From Prostheceraeus crozeri (taxonomy: Eukaryota > Platyhelminthes > Polycladida > Euryleptidae), in the NCBI GenBank assembly GCA_907163375.1, contig CAJQUW010001810.1, positions 62,001-126,000 of the forward strand: DNA of 64,000 nucleotides. The letters run 5' to 3'. Within the stretch, counting starts at the first letter, position 1; every line of letters begins with the position of its first letter. Below are positions 47,401 to 60,657 of this stretch, piece by piece. The notes beneath the pieces were generated by a model that was not told where the DNA came from, ran no database searches, and was given only the letters and a program-made list of their open reading frames with translations. A program made the position numbers and the translations under genes.

Positions 47401-50400
47401 AATTGCAGAGATACATTGTAGATAACAATAAAGAGTACGAGAGATATTGTCAGCATGCAGACTAAGCAAACTGACATGAAAACATACGTAAGAGATGAAT
47501 ACAGTACATTTTCTAAATATCATCACTGTCACTGTAAGTACAATGAAATGAGTGTCCTGATGATATATTTGAAAATCACATATCAGGGCTAAATTTCAGG
47601 ACATCCAAAACCTCGTTAAATGGTAAGGCGGATAGTTTGTGAAGTTGACAGGCTGCGAAAATGATTTTTCAAGAGAACGTACGGTTTGATGAAAACGCAA
47701 GTCCTCCTCTGGTTCTGTTGCTGCACTCTTAAAGATTACAGAAGTGAAGAATTAAGGAGATTTTCGATAATAGTCCTTCAGACACCTAAAAATGTACTCG
47801 TATATTCGCACTCAGTATTCGTAATGTCTGCATTTGTCGCAATTTACCTTCAGATAGCCTTTTTCTGTCTTGATTCATCATTCCTGTGTTGCTTGAAACA
47901 GAGCTCGATATCGTGTTAAAGCAACAGATCTCAACAACATGAAAACTGTTTTCACACTATTGTAGTGAAAAATAATTAAAATTAAATTCTTGACAAGACT
48001 TAGTATTTCGTATGTCCTGCAGTTTTCCATCTCTTTGAGCGCGATCATTCTTGTTAAAGATTTCTCAATTGTGTTCTAATTGATGTTTGTGTAAATCTTG
48101 CAATCATTTTCCAAATGCTTACATGTAGAAATCCCATGAGGTGCCCCTACCTCTAGTCCTGCGTCATCGAACTGACAAGTTTTGAAATGAAATTCATTGT
48201 GACACCCTGAAATCAGATTTAAAGTCAACATGGTCGAGTCAAATTCTTCAGCTCTCCCATTCATTGCAATTTCTTTTGAGCAACAACTTTGATGTTTTCA
48301 ATTCACATAGCGTGAAAATGTCTGATAAACTTGTTCTGACTGACAAGTAATTCATTTTCTTGTCCTTCGTTTAAACTGCATCGACGTTTCTTGAAATATT
48401 CAGCTTTATCACGACAATTTGTAATTATTATTGTATTTTGAAAACGGTAAACTATCATTCAATTTGCGTGAGTTTACTTGAAGTAGATTGAAGAAATGAT
48501 TAATTGATACGGAAAACAAGCTTGTTTTATCTTCATCATGGAAAGGATCTGTAATGATTGAATTATTACCAGCGTTAGGCACATAATTATTGGAAATTTC
48601 CGTTCATCCGTTGTATTGCTACATACAAATTTCACAAAAGCGATTTGGGATGTGATAACTGCTGTGATGATCTGTTTAATTAATGACGAATGAACGAGAA
48701 CAAAAGCATTGCGATGGAGAACGAGATTTATTTTTTACAAACACCATGAACTTCGAAAGCTCTGCTTGCAATTTCCACTTCTTAAAAGCAGCGACACAAC
48801 TAACAATTGATAATTGTCCGCAATGATAACAAGAACTTATCAAAGTTCGTTCTGGAACAGAGCTTTGATTGCATTGCTTTTTCACAGATAAGACGTTGAT
48901 ATTGCAGTTGTAGTATTCGGTTTTAATGGCAACTTCTTCTGTCGTTTCTATTGAAGTCCCACTGCAACTAAGTATAGATAGTCTTTACTGTAATGCAGTT
49001 GTGTGATCACTGCTCATAGCTTCACGTAATTTCCTTCATTTTGGTTACTCAACTTAATGGTGTTAAACATAGAAACCCGACACTCTGCAATAAAAGACGA
49101 GAACGAACATGCGCATTGATAACAATGCCACGTCGTGGACATGTGTTGTCATGACAATGGTGACAATGACATGGCGGCTTCCATTGGTTGACAATAAGAA
49201 TATACCGGTACCTTGTCGTCGCATTTTGTTAAGATACATGGATATAATGATTTCGCTTTAAACATAAAATCATTTTGATAAAATAGCTGAGATCTAACAA
49301 CATTGACCTAGATCGGTGCCTCACTAGGCAATTGATGCGACCATTAACAAACAGCTGTTGCCCACTCTAGTCACACTACCTCTTAAAAAAGTCGAATTTC
49401 TAAGTTATTAACTTTTACATTCATTGTATTCATCATACCGGACACCTGCAATAGACCGTTAACCTGACGAAGTGTTTGAGAAATAGACCGCCGCCCTGTA
49501 ATATGCCACCACTTCTTGTATTTCGGCAGCACAATTAGCAGCGATAGAGTCTGGTTACAGCTGCGTGACCCGAAATCTTTGTTTCTATTAATTTGAGTTT
49601 TATGTTGAATCTGGGGGAAAGTAAGGTAGTACATGGTTTACTAAACTTAGTGAGCTTAATTTGATAACAATCGTAGTAATAATGATTAATAGCTACATAA
49701 CATATCAGGGACTACAATTCACCCCAAACGGTCATCCTGTAACAAGTGCGATAAAATTTATAACTGCGGGTACTATAGAAATTAATAAAAACAGCGAAAA
49801 TACGATCGTAAATAGCGGGTCAACATAGTTGACCCAGTGACCCGGTTCCATCGCTGGCAGTGAGCAACAGGATATTTGTGTGTGTAAGGCCTGTCCGGCA
49901 TGTGATTTGTTATCTGCAATTACTTGTTTGATGCACAACCATTCCACGAATGCCTCCATGCCTCATGAATTATCGATGTGTGGCGTTTTATCATACAGGG
50001 AATTTGTTGTTTTGAGTTCGCCTTCTTCCCTTTTCTGTGTTGTTGGTCAGAAAACAGATTTTCAAATTTTGAAATTAATACGTTGCCACGCATGTATTCT
50101 TCATTACCTGTAATTTTATGACAGGTATTCTCTCATAACTCGTCTGTTAGAAGAGAATCAATAAACACATTTTTGCTAAAATTCAGGTTGGAAGATGTCG
50201 TAAGAGTGATTACGGCTATTTTAGTATTTTCCACTGATTCTCTGGAATGCCTTTGTCGTGATTCGTGAAGGTGAGTCGTCTTTCGTCTTCCCATCTGCCA
50301 AAAATATAAATCACGAAAAAATCTATGAGCCTACATGTTCGTGAACAGGCTTCAATTGTTGCATTTGAACACACGAATATACATGACTCACAACTTCAAA

Positions 50401-53400
50401 TAACGACACTGGATTGGAGCCGGCCGCCGTAGTCTCACAGTTTCAGTTCTTGCTTCAGTGACCTACTTTTGCGAAACTTATTGCAGATCTAAATTCAGTG
50501 AGTACTGGATGATTGATAATACCGTGGGGAACGTCAGCTAGCTCCAACCCTGGTTCGGCATACAGCTGCCGAAAATCTGCACCGTAGATTTGTTAATTAG
50601 TAGATCATGCTAAATCAAGAAAATTAAGATATCATATTAACAAAAATGCATGTCCGCGAGTGTGATATGATGAACATCATTTTTGTGGCAAGTCATCGAA
50701 TGCTGTCAGGTTTACTCAATTCAGCAGGTCGATATACACGTACAATTGGTTATTATGACTGAGAATGTTGCATCGAGCTCGCTTGACTTCCGTAGCATCA
50801 ACAGAAAGGAAATTCGGATAGATTTATAATATTGAAAGTAAAGAAAAAGTATTAATCTCCTCGGTGATCATTATTATCATTTGAACCTCAAGACATCGTG
50901 ACGCGGATTAATTGTGAGTAATGGAAAAGAAGTAATTTGAAGATTACCATCAGCATCACTTGAGGAACTGGAAAGTACATGATTTGAATTTGTAATTTGA
51001 TAGGATTGATTTCTTCTCTTCCCTCCCTTAAACACAGTTGCAAAGATATACTGTTCCATTCATCACTTGGGGACTAAATAAACCTTTTACTTTGTTCAAG
51101 CAGTGCATTCGCACATTCCATCGTTCTATGATATTTTCAACTTTTAGTCTTAACACATACCGAAATAGTAATAATGTGGAAATTGTTGAGATGTTATCCG
51201 CCTAATATAGCCTTCGAATTATTCAGGGATTGCAAGAAAGGTTCTAGAAAAGAAGAAATTAAATAGTTGCATTCGTACTTCTCAACGTCATGTGTTTTAG
51301 GACATAATCTTGTTCTGAATTCAACCTACTGAAGAATTTTGCGGCATAGTTACGGCTGAGCGAGTGGTTTAAGTCAATAAAACTGTCAATACTTCAATCC
51401 ATATTCCTACAAAATGCCAGCTTATAGTCTGATATAAATGATGAAGTGATAAAATGTAGTCACCATATTCAACAGCTTTATTGAATGGCATGCGAACTAA
51501 TTTTTTGTGTGTATTTGATCCATTTAGAACCAATTAAGAATTGCTTTCACATGTCCGAAAAACTGCCATATGCTGAAACTTGTTCAATCAGATGATTTTG
51601 TGCTTTTGGAGAAGAACTGACACATGCACTTGCATGTGCACATATACTGACACATCTATAATTACTGGTCTAAATGATGAATATTCAGCGATGTCAGACG
51701 ATGTTTTCCACGATGATTAATGATAAAATATTGGTTCTGGAGTTGCTTTTCATTTACATGTATTTTCCAGTGTCCAGTTAATGCAAATGTGCTGCCAAGT
51801 TTGGTCATTTTTCATGAACGTCTGATGATGCAAAAGGTCTGCAACACATTGTAACGCAAATTTAGCTTGCTAAAACATGGTAGATTGGTCTTTCATTCAT
51901 CTTTTGTCCTTTCAAAATAAACAAATACAATGTTTCCATATCTATTAGGCGGCATCGATATTGATAAAAGTGATGCTGACATCGATGTGAGATGTGTTTT
52001 GCTTCAAGTCGCACATGCTTCAATGTGCATTCCGCCAACCACCACTATCCAACTTCGATGCAACTTTACCTTCCACGAACCCTCGATGTAGTAAAATATC
52101 AGATGGATTGTCGCAATTGGCTTCACAATTATTTATGCAGCCATACATTATCAGAAGCAGTTAAAGAAATAATGACCATTTAATTTTCAAGAGGATAAAT
52201 GCAGCATCTGATGAAAACTACTCAACAGCAAAAATTTCACTCCTTCTTTTGAAAGCGATAGGAATTGAATGTTAGATTATCCTGGTCTATTCAGGTTGTT
52301 GCAAATTGATATTTTGGTATGTGGATATAAACATGTATTCAAGCAAAACACTGGGAGTTACAAATAATTCAAAATTTAATCATTTAATTGGTTTATTATA
52401 AAAAAATCATATACTCTTTGTCGGTTAATGGCCTATAAGTATTTAGAAAATGTTCAAATGTGAAATAAATAGATTTTACCGAATAGAAGATTCTTGTTAT
52501 TTGGAAGTATCTTCAAAGCATCGTTTACTGGCTTTTTCGATACTTCAATTTCGAAGTCGAGCAAATAATTTATTTATCCCCTGAGAAGGCTGTCCAGCGT
52601 TGTGCCAGAAATTCTAATTAAAACATAAGTTTCATTTATCAGAATTTGCTTGTGCAGTAAAAGGACAGTTTCCAGTCTCCGTACGTTCCTCGTTCCTCTT
52701 TGAGAGTGCATCATCTAGCATATACGATATTTAGTTTTCAATTATTTTATCAAAATTATTCCTTTATTATTTCCTATTATTTTATGAATTTCCTATGATG
52801 CGCTTTGTATCAGCCGTTACATCATCATGTTCACTGTTTTAGTCGTTTACAGCTCTGTCTCATATTTTCACGTTTCACTGTAATTAAAATCGTATATCTG
52901 TCGAATTTTGACCCCTAACCAATCTCTCAGAATTCAGATATAAAGCACAAATGCTTGACTTATTCTGTTATTGCATGATTTTCTTTATTTTCACCTCAAG
53001 GCTATGACTGAATGATCAAATAAGTTTGTAGCTGGAAAACAAGTTGCTCTAAATAATGTTAGTAGAAATTATAACAGAGATTACTGAATTAGATTGAAAT
53101 TTGCTCAATTGATTGCTGAGGTGGAAATCATTATTTTTCTGAAATTCTGTTGAAAAGGCGAAATGGCTAATTTACTGATTTATTGAATTATTGAAACTGG
53201 TTTATTACAATTTTCCAAGCACGATTGATATGTTCTTGTTATCTACTAAGAAGATCCTTTTATTTATTTTTTAGTTTTGATGTGAGAGATAAGTCAATAT
53301 GCGAGTGAGTCACGTTATGAATTTCGACCATTTTGGATTATCATTTCACAGGAGTCTGCATCTGCATGCAGCAGTTACACATGCCGTACAAAAATTGCAA

Positions 53401-54029
53401 TTCTCGGTGAATTTTTAGGGGATTATTCTAGCTAATTAATTTCAATTGAAGAAGTTCTAGTGAGGGCTGTGAGTGGTCTGCTTCTCTGTTGGCGGACGAC
53501 CTCATCCCTCGGTAACATTATCTAAATCAATAACTTCCCACCTGTTCAGATCTTCTTTTAGAGTGAACTATCAAGAACCAAGTTTAAATAATGGAATGCT
53601 GTGGAGTAGACTGCTGCGAGTATTCTACTGTATTTTGTATTTGCATATTTATTTTCTAATAACCAACCTTAGTATCCGACGAGAATTTAACTAATTTACT
53701 GTCACTGACAAACAACGCTTAGTTTTCCTACAAACGTGCGCATTTCATACAGCTTGCTCCTGGGTGCAATAATAAAGTCTCGGGCGACTTTTTTAATGTA
53801 AAATCTAACTGATATTTGCCATAGAATAATTGTCATGAATATACTTGTATGACATGCCTTGCCTGTATTATCAATGCAAGTGTGGCATTGAATCATTTAT
53901 CATACATTGTTTCATTTAATCTACTTCGATGAACTTGAAGTGAGCATACAATAAGTGTTTTTATTCAAATTTGCATGTCAGTTTGGAAAGTGTTGGTACT
54001 TATTCTCACTCAGTCAAGCCATGTAGAAT
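47401..54029. other. Long stretch without recognised genes
   Basis: Frames are short and carry no known motif. The only distinct item is a hairpin at 49817-49835. This is probably intron or intergenic DNA. Confidence 0.45.
49817..49835. repeat. Short palindrome GGGTCAAC-ATA-GTTGACCC
   Basis: Perfect 8-bp arms around a 3-base centre. GGGTCA/TGACCC half-sites resemble nuclear-receptor elements, an inverted repeat with spacing near three, but one copy can arise by chance. Confidence 0.4.
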
Positions 54030-54260
54030 GTCTTCTTTTCAAGTTTTGCGGAGGTTGGCCGCAAACGAAGTTTCAACGTCACTACTCTCCACCACTAAGG
54101 GCTTGTTCGGTGCCGACATCGTCAGGCTCTACGTGGATCGCTGTAACACTTATAATCCGAACGCCTTGGCTGCCGACTTCCAATGACACTTTCGGGGCTC
54201 GAACTCTAGACCAAAAAATCAGCGGGCTAGGCACTCACCCCTATGTGTGGGAAACCACTG
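54030..54260 (-). repeat. Possible tRNA-derived SINE-like repeat
   Basis: A GC-richer block whose minus strand contains AGAGTTCGAGCCCCGAAA, close to a Pol III B box (GGTTCGANNCC), preceded by GTGAGTGCCTAGCCCGC. No convincing A box or cloverleaf is seen, so it is not called a tRNA. Confidence 0.3.
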
Positions 54261-55857
54261 CATTATTGAGAAATGTTCACAGGGACTTGTTGGACACATA
54301 TCAGCATACTTTTAGATAATTCCATATGTTAAATAAATTCCCATGTAAAACATTAATAAATATACAGTTCAATAGCTGAGTGATAGAAAATTCATATTTA
54401 TCCTTACATGATGTTCAGTTTCAGGTTTCGCGTTTCTAAATGTACTTCGATGAATCGAGATCAATTTATTCATTCGATCGTTCGTGAAAAGATTTTTGTA
54501 GCATAGTACATAAAGGGTTCAATAATATAAAACATATTTATGTACTACATACATACTATATACAATAATGTATATTTCTATTGAATAGCATGATAAACAG
54601 ACGTACGAATCTCCTCACATAATGAATGCGTCTCCACTAGGTTGGTGTTCGACAAAGAAAACCCATGGCCAGATTGGGTGTTGAAATGTGCCAACAGAGC
54701 GCCGAAGTTCCACAGTTAACGAATTCAGACATCTGCTTCTTGATTTGATGTACAACTTTTTGATTGATCACCATGTTATAATATAGTGCTACATTAATCC
54801 ATCGCTTGGATTGTGGGATTTTGCACGCGTGTGTGGAAGGACATCCACGAAATGCGCAAATTGAACGCACGTCTGTTAACTGCAAAGATTAATTAGTTAA
54901 TATTTAGGATTCACTATTTGATTAAAAATTTGAACCTCAGCAGTCTTAGATGTCTAGTCGGCTTTATCTGATGATTAAGACAATAGGAATGAGTTATAAT
55001 TGTGACTGATCAAAAGCCTTCATAGAGTTCTGTCATACAGTGAGATAAGGGAATCGCAGGAACGATAAAAGGATTTGAACAGTATGATAATACTTTGACA
55101 AACAAGGGCATGAAATGTACTCATTTTCAATCATCACCAAACTTGGATGTTCTGAAGACATTGTGATCAAATTCGCTGTATTTGTAGATGAAATGATGCT
55201 GTAGGACTTATCGAGGGTTCGTTTTGAGAGGTTTGATGGCCGGGAGGATGGAATGAAATTACGGCATTAACGTGAACGATAGTCGGTCGAAATTGAGGTA
55301 TTTTTAGATGCTCTCAACTAAGTTCGAAATTCTGATTAGCTCAAGCGTGAAGAGACTGCTCAAAGTCATCGGAAATTTATTTCACAATGATTTTCGTACA
55401 AATTTTTTTATCAATCCTGGTATCCAGGAATGGAATTATGAGTGAGATTGTCATCCATTGATAAGATAAGTGTATGATCGATTCGGCGCTAGTGAACTTA
55501 GAAGTATCTTACAGACTTGAGTGCAGTGATAGTTATGTTAAGAAAGGAAGAAATTTGAAAATTGTTGCCGAAGACAAGAAGTGAAGTGAGCACCACTCCT
55601 TTGGTAATAAATATGTCGGTTGTTCGAATTTATTTGGTTCCCGCTAATCATCATGCGGAGAAAACTGTAGACGAAGTCATATACTCGCATTTTACGACTT
55701 TGATAGCTTTGAAACCATTTCGATTTAATTAACGACATAAACCAGTTGTGATATAAACTTTGCTTGCGTGCATAGTGATTCCCTGTTCAAATTAAAGACA
55801 GAAGAATTAATGATGTATTTTTCTTTGATCCCGCCTGATAAAGGGAGGAACTAACTA
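54261..55857. other. No gene recognised
   Basis: AT-rich noncoding sequence with no coding similarity or transposon ends seen. Confidence 0.4.
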
Positions 55858-55990
55858 GAACTCGGCAGACGCGCAGATTCGTTGCAGGCATAGGGTGTCA
55901 TCATTCTGTGAAAGTCTCATTTTCGGCCTCGTTCCCTGCAGAAACTCGTTCTGGCTACCAGACTAGAAGTAACTCCTTCCATCAGAGGAA
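55858..55990 (-). pseudogene. Second copy of the kinase-like relic
   Basis: On the minus strand this repeats the 23935-24045 sequence over about 100 bp (shared blocks include AGAACTCGGCAGA, AAGTCTCATTTT and TTCTGGCTA on the plus strand). The translation gives LVARTSFCRE and KMRLSQNDD, parallel to IARIGLCNEGD and KMRLPHNDG of the other copy. It directly abuts the Penelope-like relic. Confidence 0.4.
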
Positions 55991-56515
55991 GTATAAAGGT
56001 TCTTAACATCTAGTGAGATGAAAATTAAATTGTCCTTTGAAAAAATATTCAAACCCTTTAAACTTTTGATAAGATCATCAGTGCTGCTGATATTGGTTGG
56101 GACTAATTTTGTCAATTGATCTAGAACTTAACTTGAGAGTCAGTCAATTTTATCAGTTGGAGTTAGAAGAAGCTATTGGACGTAGTGGAAAGCCATTAGG
56201 CGTTTTTTGTTTATGATCTTTAATAGTGCAGCAGAATTTTGCAGGTTAGTTACCACTGGACGATAGGCGATCATCATTTAGCTTCAGATATTTGCATCTA
56301 GACCTGACTTAAGAACTAGCTTGTTTTTCAGTAGCGCTGCATCTAGATTTTTTTAATAGCTTGTAAGTGTTTGTATCATTTAGGATATTTTCCACTCGAT
56401 CAATCAAATCATCTTTTTTCGCAACGACTACGAGGTTTGTTCCACCGGACGGAACGGCTAGCAAACTGTTGACTTTCATAAAGTCATCAGGTTTTTTATC
56501 GTTTTATGTATTTCC
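55991..56515 (-). pseudogene. Penelope-like retroelement reverse-transcriptase relic
   Basis: Minus-strand blocks in order are SGGTNLVVVAKKDDLIDRVE and ILNDTNTYKLLKK (56350-56460), KFCCTIKDHKQK and GFPLRPIAS (56165-56245), and FISLDVKNLYTS (about 55995-56030). These match the N-terminal and early palm blocks of Penelope-like reverse transcriptases (ADKGGAVVV-x-D, then GLPK-x-HK-x-x-x-PLRPIVS, then SFDV-x-SLFT). The first two blocks share a frame, and the third is shifted. Stops are scattered throughout. The YADD box and the GIY-YIG endonuclease are not present. Confidence 0.68.
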
Positions 56516-56734
56516 TTGCATTTACTTTTAGTGTAAATAATTTTTGTATTTAAGATTATTAACTTCATATTGAAACATGATTAAGTTCGCATCGGCATTT
56601 CACTCATCTTCATAGAAAAATTAATCGCATTTTTGCTAAAATGAATGCGCACATCGGTGTTGCCACCATTATCAACATCGTTAGTTCTTGCATCTACCAA
56701 TTTAGAGTGCCATCTCAGATAAGAAGTCAAACAA

Positions 56735-57037
56735 TCAATAGAAATTAGAATAATTATGTACTACGAAATTTGTCGTCAGTGCGGCTAGGGACACGAATCT
56801 GGGATCTTTACTAGAAAGATCACAAATATCATGAGGGATATCTATATCAATTTCGTTAGTTAACCGAAAATTACGAAAGTAATCCGGCGAGCGTTCATTG
56901 CTATCAATGAACCAAAAATCATCAAAGCATGGGAAACATAGTTTTGGTTTGTAGTAGGACACAATATTCTTAGCGGACATTATTTTTACACAAGTTATAC
57001 CACTTACAGTGTCTTTGGTAAACCAACATAATATCAT
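56735..57037 (-). pseudogene. Open frame upstream of the Penelope-like relic
   Basis: A 100-codon minus-strand frame in the same phase as the first reverse-transcriptase blocks downstream. It has paired cysteines (CFPCFDDFWF) but no recognised family. It may be the N-terminal part of the same element; this is an inference from position and phase. Confidence 0.3.
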
Positions 57038-57094
57038 GTACTTAAATTCACAGACTCATCAATGAAATACTGTACTCATATTGAAAATTAATGC

Positions 57095-57655
57095 GTTTCA
57101 TTTAATTATTTTCTTTATTGAGTTGCGAAGCATGTTTCAGTCGATTTGACCAATATCAGATCTTATGAACATAGTCTCATATTTCAAACTCAATTTCTAG
57201 CTATATACAGTACTTAATAGAAATATTGAATAAACTAGTTTTCTAACAGCCATAAAGATAACAATTAAAGATTCCAGCAGCTTGAAATTTCAAAATAGTG
57301 ATGAAGGCACATTTCGCAAAAACAGCGGAGACACTGATAATCAAAGGATACAGTGGACCACTAATGAACAATCACACGACAGCAGAACTTTTGCAACTTT
57401 TTCAATGTTTATCAACTAAAGTCATGCTCATGGCTATTTACATAGGTACTATTTTTCTTTTTAATTGTGATCTTAATGGTTGTTAGAAAACTAGGTTATT
57501 CAATATTTCTATCAAGTACTGTATATAGCTAGAATTTGAGTTTTAAATTTGAAACTATGTTCATAATCTTACTGTTAATTTACAAGTGATGATGGTCACA
57601 TCGACTGAAACATGTTTGGTGACTCACTAAAGAAAAAAAATAAAATGATTATTGC
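57095..57655. repeat. Large foldback: ~165-185 bp arms around a 206-bp centre
   Basis: The left arm (57095-57262) and right arm (57469-57655) are reverse complements with scattered changes. Long shared runs include CTGTATATAGCTAGAA and ATCGACTGAAACATG. The centre (57263-57468) contains a short open frame with no known motif. The form fits a long-arm MITE or a foldback transposon. Transcription would give a long hairpin RNA. Confidence 0.78.
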
Positions 57656-60345
57656 CTTTATATTTGCTTCGGTAAAAGTTACCACACAAAATGCCAATTA
57701 CAAACTTTCGAAAACAATAATTTTCAGAAAAGGCTATAAATATGACCTTCCAATGGACTTAATCCAGTGATTATTCGGGAAGAGTTTGAGAATGTGCTAG
57801 AACTGTAGGTCAGCCGGCTTCATTTTAGGATGATATCATCATTAATGCAGCAGGTGGAAGCACCTCCTGGTGTGGATAGGTTCTCCAGAAATCCCTTGAT
57901 AAGGTGTACTACATGACTTCAGACACTTGGCTATTGAAAAGGGAATGATTTACCCTATTTCAAAAAAAAACAGCTGGATTATCTTAATTGACTTTGAATA
58001 ATAAAGTTGAAAGCGGCCATTTCATTTTGTCTTTACTTTACATTATTTGGATGATTGTTTCCTTAATCGGTCAGACCTATAGAATAAGCTGTGCATGTCT
58101 AGTAGCACTGAAGATAGTAGATATATGTCCTTCTGCAGACAACATCGCGATTGCATCAGATCGTTGTAGGAAGTCATTTCTAATTGAGCTTCGTCGTAGT
58201 TTCGTCCAACTGAGGTGTGCAATACACAAATAAATTGGCAAATTTTTGGCTGTTGTTGCATGTTAAATGCTGTTGGCATATCTATTTTCGAGACTTTCTC
58301 CGATGTTGTCATCATTTCCAACAGGAAACATGTTCATAAAAAATAAATGCCCTTCTAATTTTCTCCTCATTGGATTTACTTAGTATTTTAGTCATTCATT
58401 TTCATGTGGCGCTTGAGCGTGAATATATTTTCTAAAGAAGTATTTGTATTGCTTTTTTTCTATATTCAATGCCAACTCTTGAAGACTTGTCATGGAATAC
58501 TCCTCATACATTAAGGCAAATTCTGCGCTATTTCCACCTATTTTTAAGCACGTGATGCTTCGTGTCTTACTTTATTCTACCGCCACTATTTTGGTCAGTG
58601 TTCATTGATTTTGAAGTCACTCAAAAACGTTACTCATTCTTTCCTAACTTTTGTAGCGATAAATTACTGCAATCCTTATCAAATTTCTGTCCCTCGAATT
58701 CGGAAATGAACTCAGTAAGCAAAGCTTCTTCCTCTCTGTATTTGTTCCCACCAAGTCAAGGTAATGGTGAATAAGTTGAAATCTCGTTTTCATCGGAGAC
58801 TCCTATTTCTTCCACGACTACATTTCGTTACTTTTCTTTTGATTATTCTTTTGAGATCAATGTTTTTCATTATAAGCTGATTTTTTAGAACGTTTTAGTG
58901 TTGTGTGTTGTTATGAGTCGATATGACAGAGGCAATACGATTAGGTTGTTTTACTCATTCAACAGTTCATTTTATTTGCCACTTTTCATGTCATCTTGTG
59001 TCGATTAACTAAGTTGCGGTTGTCTTTATATACCATTATCATCTCCTATAATTTTTTGCTACAAAACCGTACACTATCGTGGAACGAAAGAGTGACGACT
59101 ATACGAAACCTAATTCGAAAGTTTGTGAACTGAAGTATTTTCACCTATCATTGACAACTTGACTAAATTCCCAATACGCCGCGCGACTTAATCGATACCT
59201 GAGATTTCTAAGAATTTCTGCCTCAGCAGACAAATTTTGTTGCTAGATAAATTCATCACTATAGAGAATGTGAAGATATATTCAAATATGCTATCAGGTG
59301 AGAAAGCCTTAACTTTGAGCACTTGCGATTTGAGTAAAATTTCATTATTTAATCGAGCATGTTTATGAAAAAAAGGAGGGAGTCAGTAATGCGTTCTGTT
59401 GATATTGCAGCCCTTCAAACGTTATGTCTTGTTCCCTCATCAGCAGGCTTATATTAGGGATGCGGTAGGTAGTGTCAGCATATGTTTGCTGAGGTCCTGA
59501 GGTCTACAAAATATTTGATCACATTTTATAAAGGGTGCATTTTGCAAATTATTCCTGTGTTACGCGATGCAGCAGATTTGAATGTTTCAGTAGTATGAAG
59601 AATCCTTTGAAATGTCAAATTGAATGAGAATTCACTGTTAAAAACTGTAAGACATCAAAATTAAAGGGAAATTAAGTTGATTGCCAAGAAAATTCAGGAA
59701 GTGCATCGTGATTTCATTAGCATTCATTCGAAAAATTGAGAACTTATTCTGCTTCTTGTCTCAATTTTAGATATTGTTTACTTGACATAGTTTATAGCTA
59801 AAATGTTTGTAAGGATCAGTTAAGTTTACATTTGTCTAAATTATCAATCAACAGAGTGCGATTATGGGGTCTACAAAAAAGTTATCGCGCAAAATTGAGT
59901 TGTAATGAGGTAGAATTCAGTTTCATGCCATATTATGATGATTGTAATTAGATTTTTTCTGGCATGATTTTATAGGTATATTACTTTCACAAAATCAAGT
60001 TTTAGTTTTTATCTGAATTATGGACCCATTCATATCTTAAATGTTGTGATCATTGTATTTGATTAAGATATTTATTACTCTCAGCTTTAAAAAATTGAAA
60101 ATACTATTATTCATGAGTTGGAGTGATTTTGAAAATGTATTTTAAAATCAAAACTTCAGTTGCGTCCATATGGCAACACTTGTTCTCTGGGTATGTACAA
60201 GTGAATGATTTCCAAACGCTAAAAGAGATATATTTCTACAGATGATTTCTCCAGCTCTGCGCATAGGTTCAATATCACAACAGTCACATGCTTAATCACG
60301 TCATGCATTTATTGCTTTAAGCTTGAATAACAGAAATAGTCGATC
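57656..60345. other. No gene recognised
   Basis: AT-rich sequence with short, motif-free frames up to the TTAA of the piggyBac insertion. Confidence 0.45.
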
Positions 60346-60657
60346 TTAACCCATTCGAAGCGGCACCATGATGCGGTTGCAGGAAACAAGTGATTTTTGG
60401 TCAGTAAACTAGGTTTATGTCAACTAAGATACATGCAAAATATTATTGTTGAGAAAGGACAGGAAGGTCATTTTTCACTGTGATCTCATGTGATGCCACC
60501 CGCGGTTAACATTAGCAAAAAGAACACGAATTTCGAGAAAAATGGCTATTTGTTATTTCACTGCAAAACTTGATTTTCTAAACGGTTTAAACAATATAAA
60601 CAAAAAAAGTGTAACACAACTCGGTATTCAACAAATGAAAAATAACTGAAGAAATAA

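Noticed and set aside
54140-54235. tRNA gene on the minus strand
   Set aside because: A B-box-like word is present but no acceptor stem, A box or cloverleaf can be drawn.
54277-54320. NVHRDLLDTYQ resembling a kinase HRD loop
   Set aside because: The residues after HRDL do not fit the catalytic loop, and the surrounding frame looks like SINE-type repeat sequence.
55860-55990. Hammerhead ribozyme next to the Penelope-like relic
   Set aside because: A GAAA is present but no CUGANGA core box lies at the required position.
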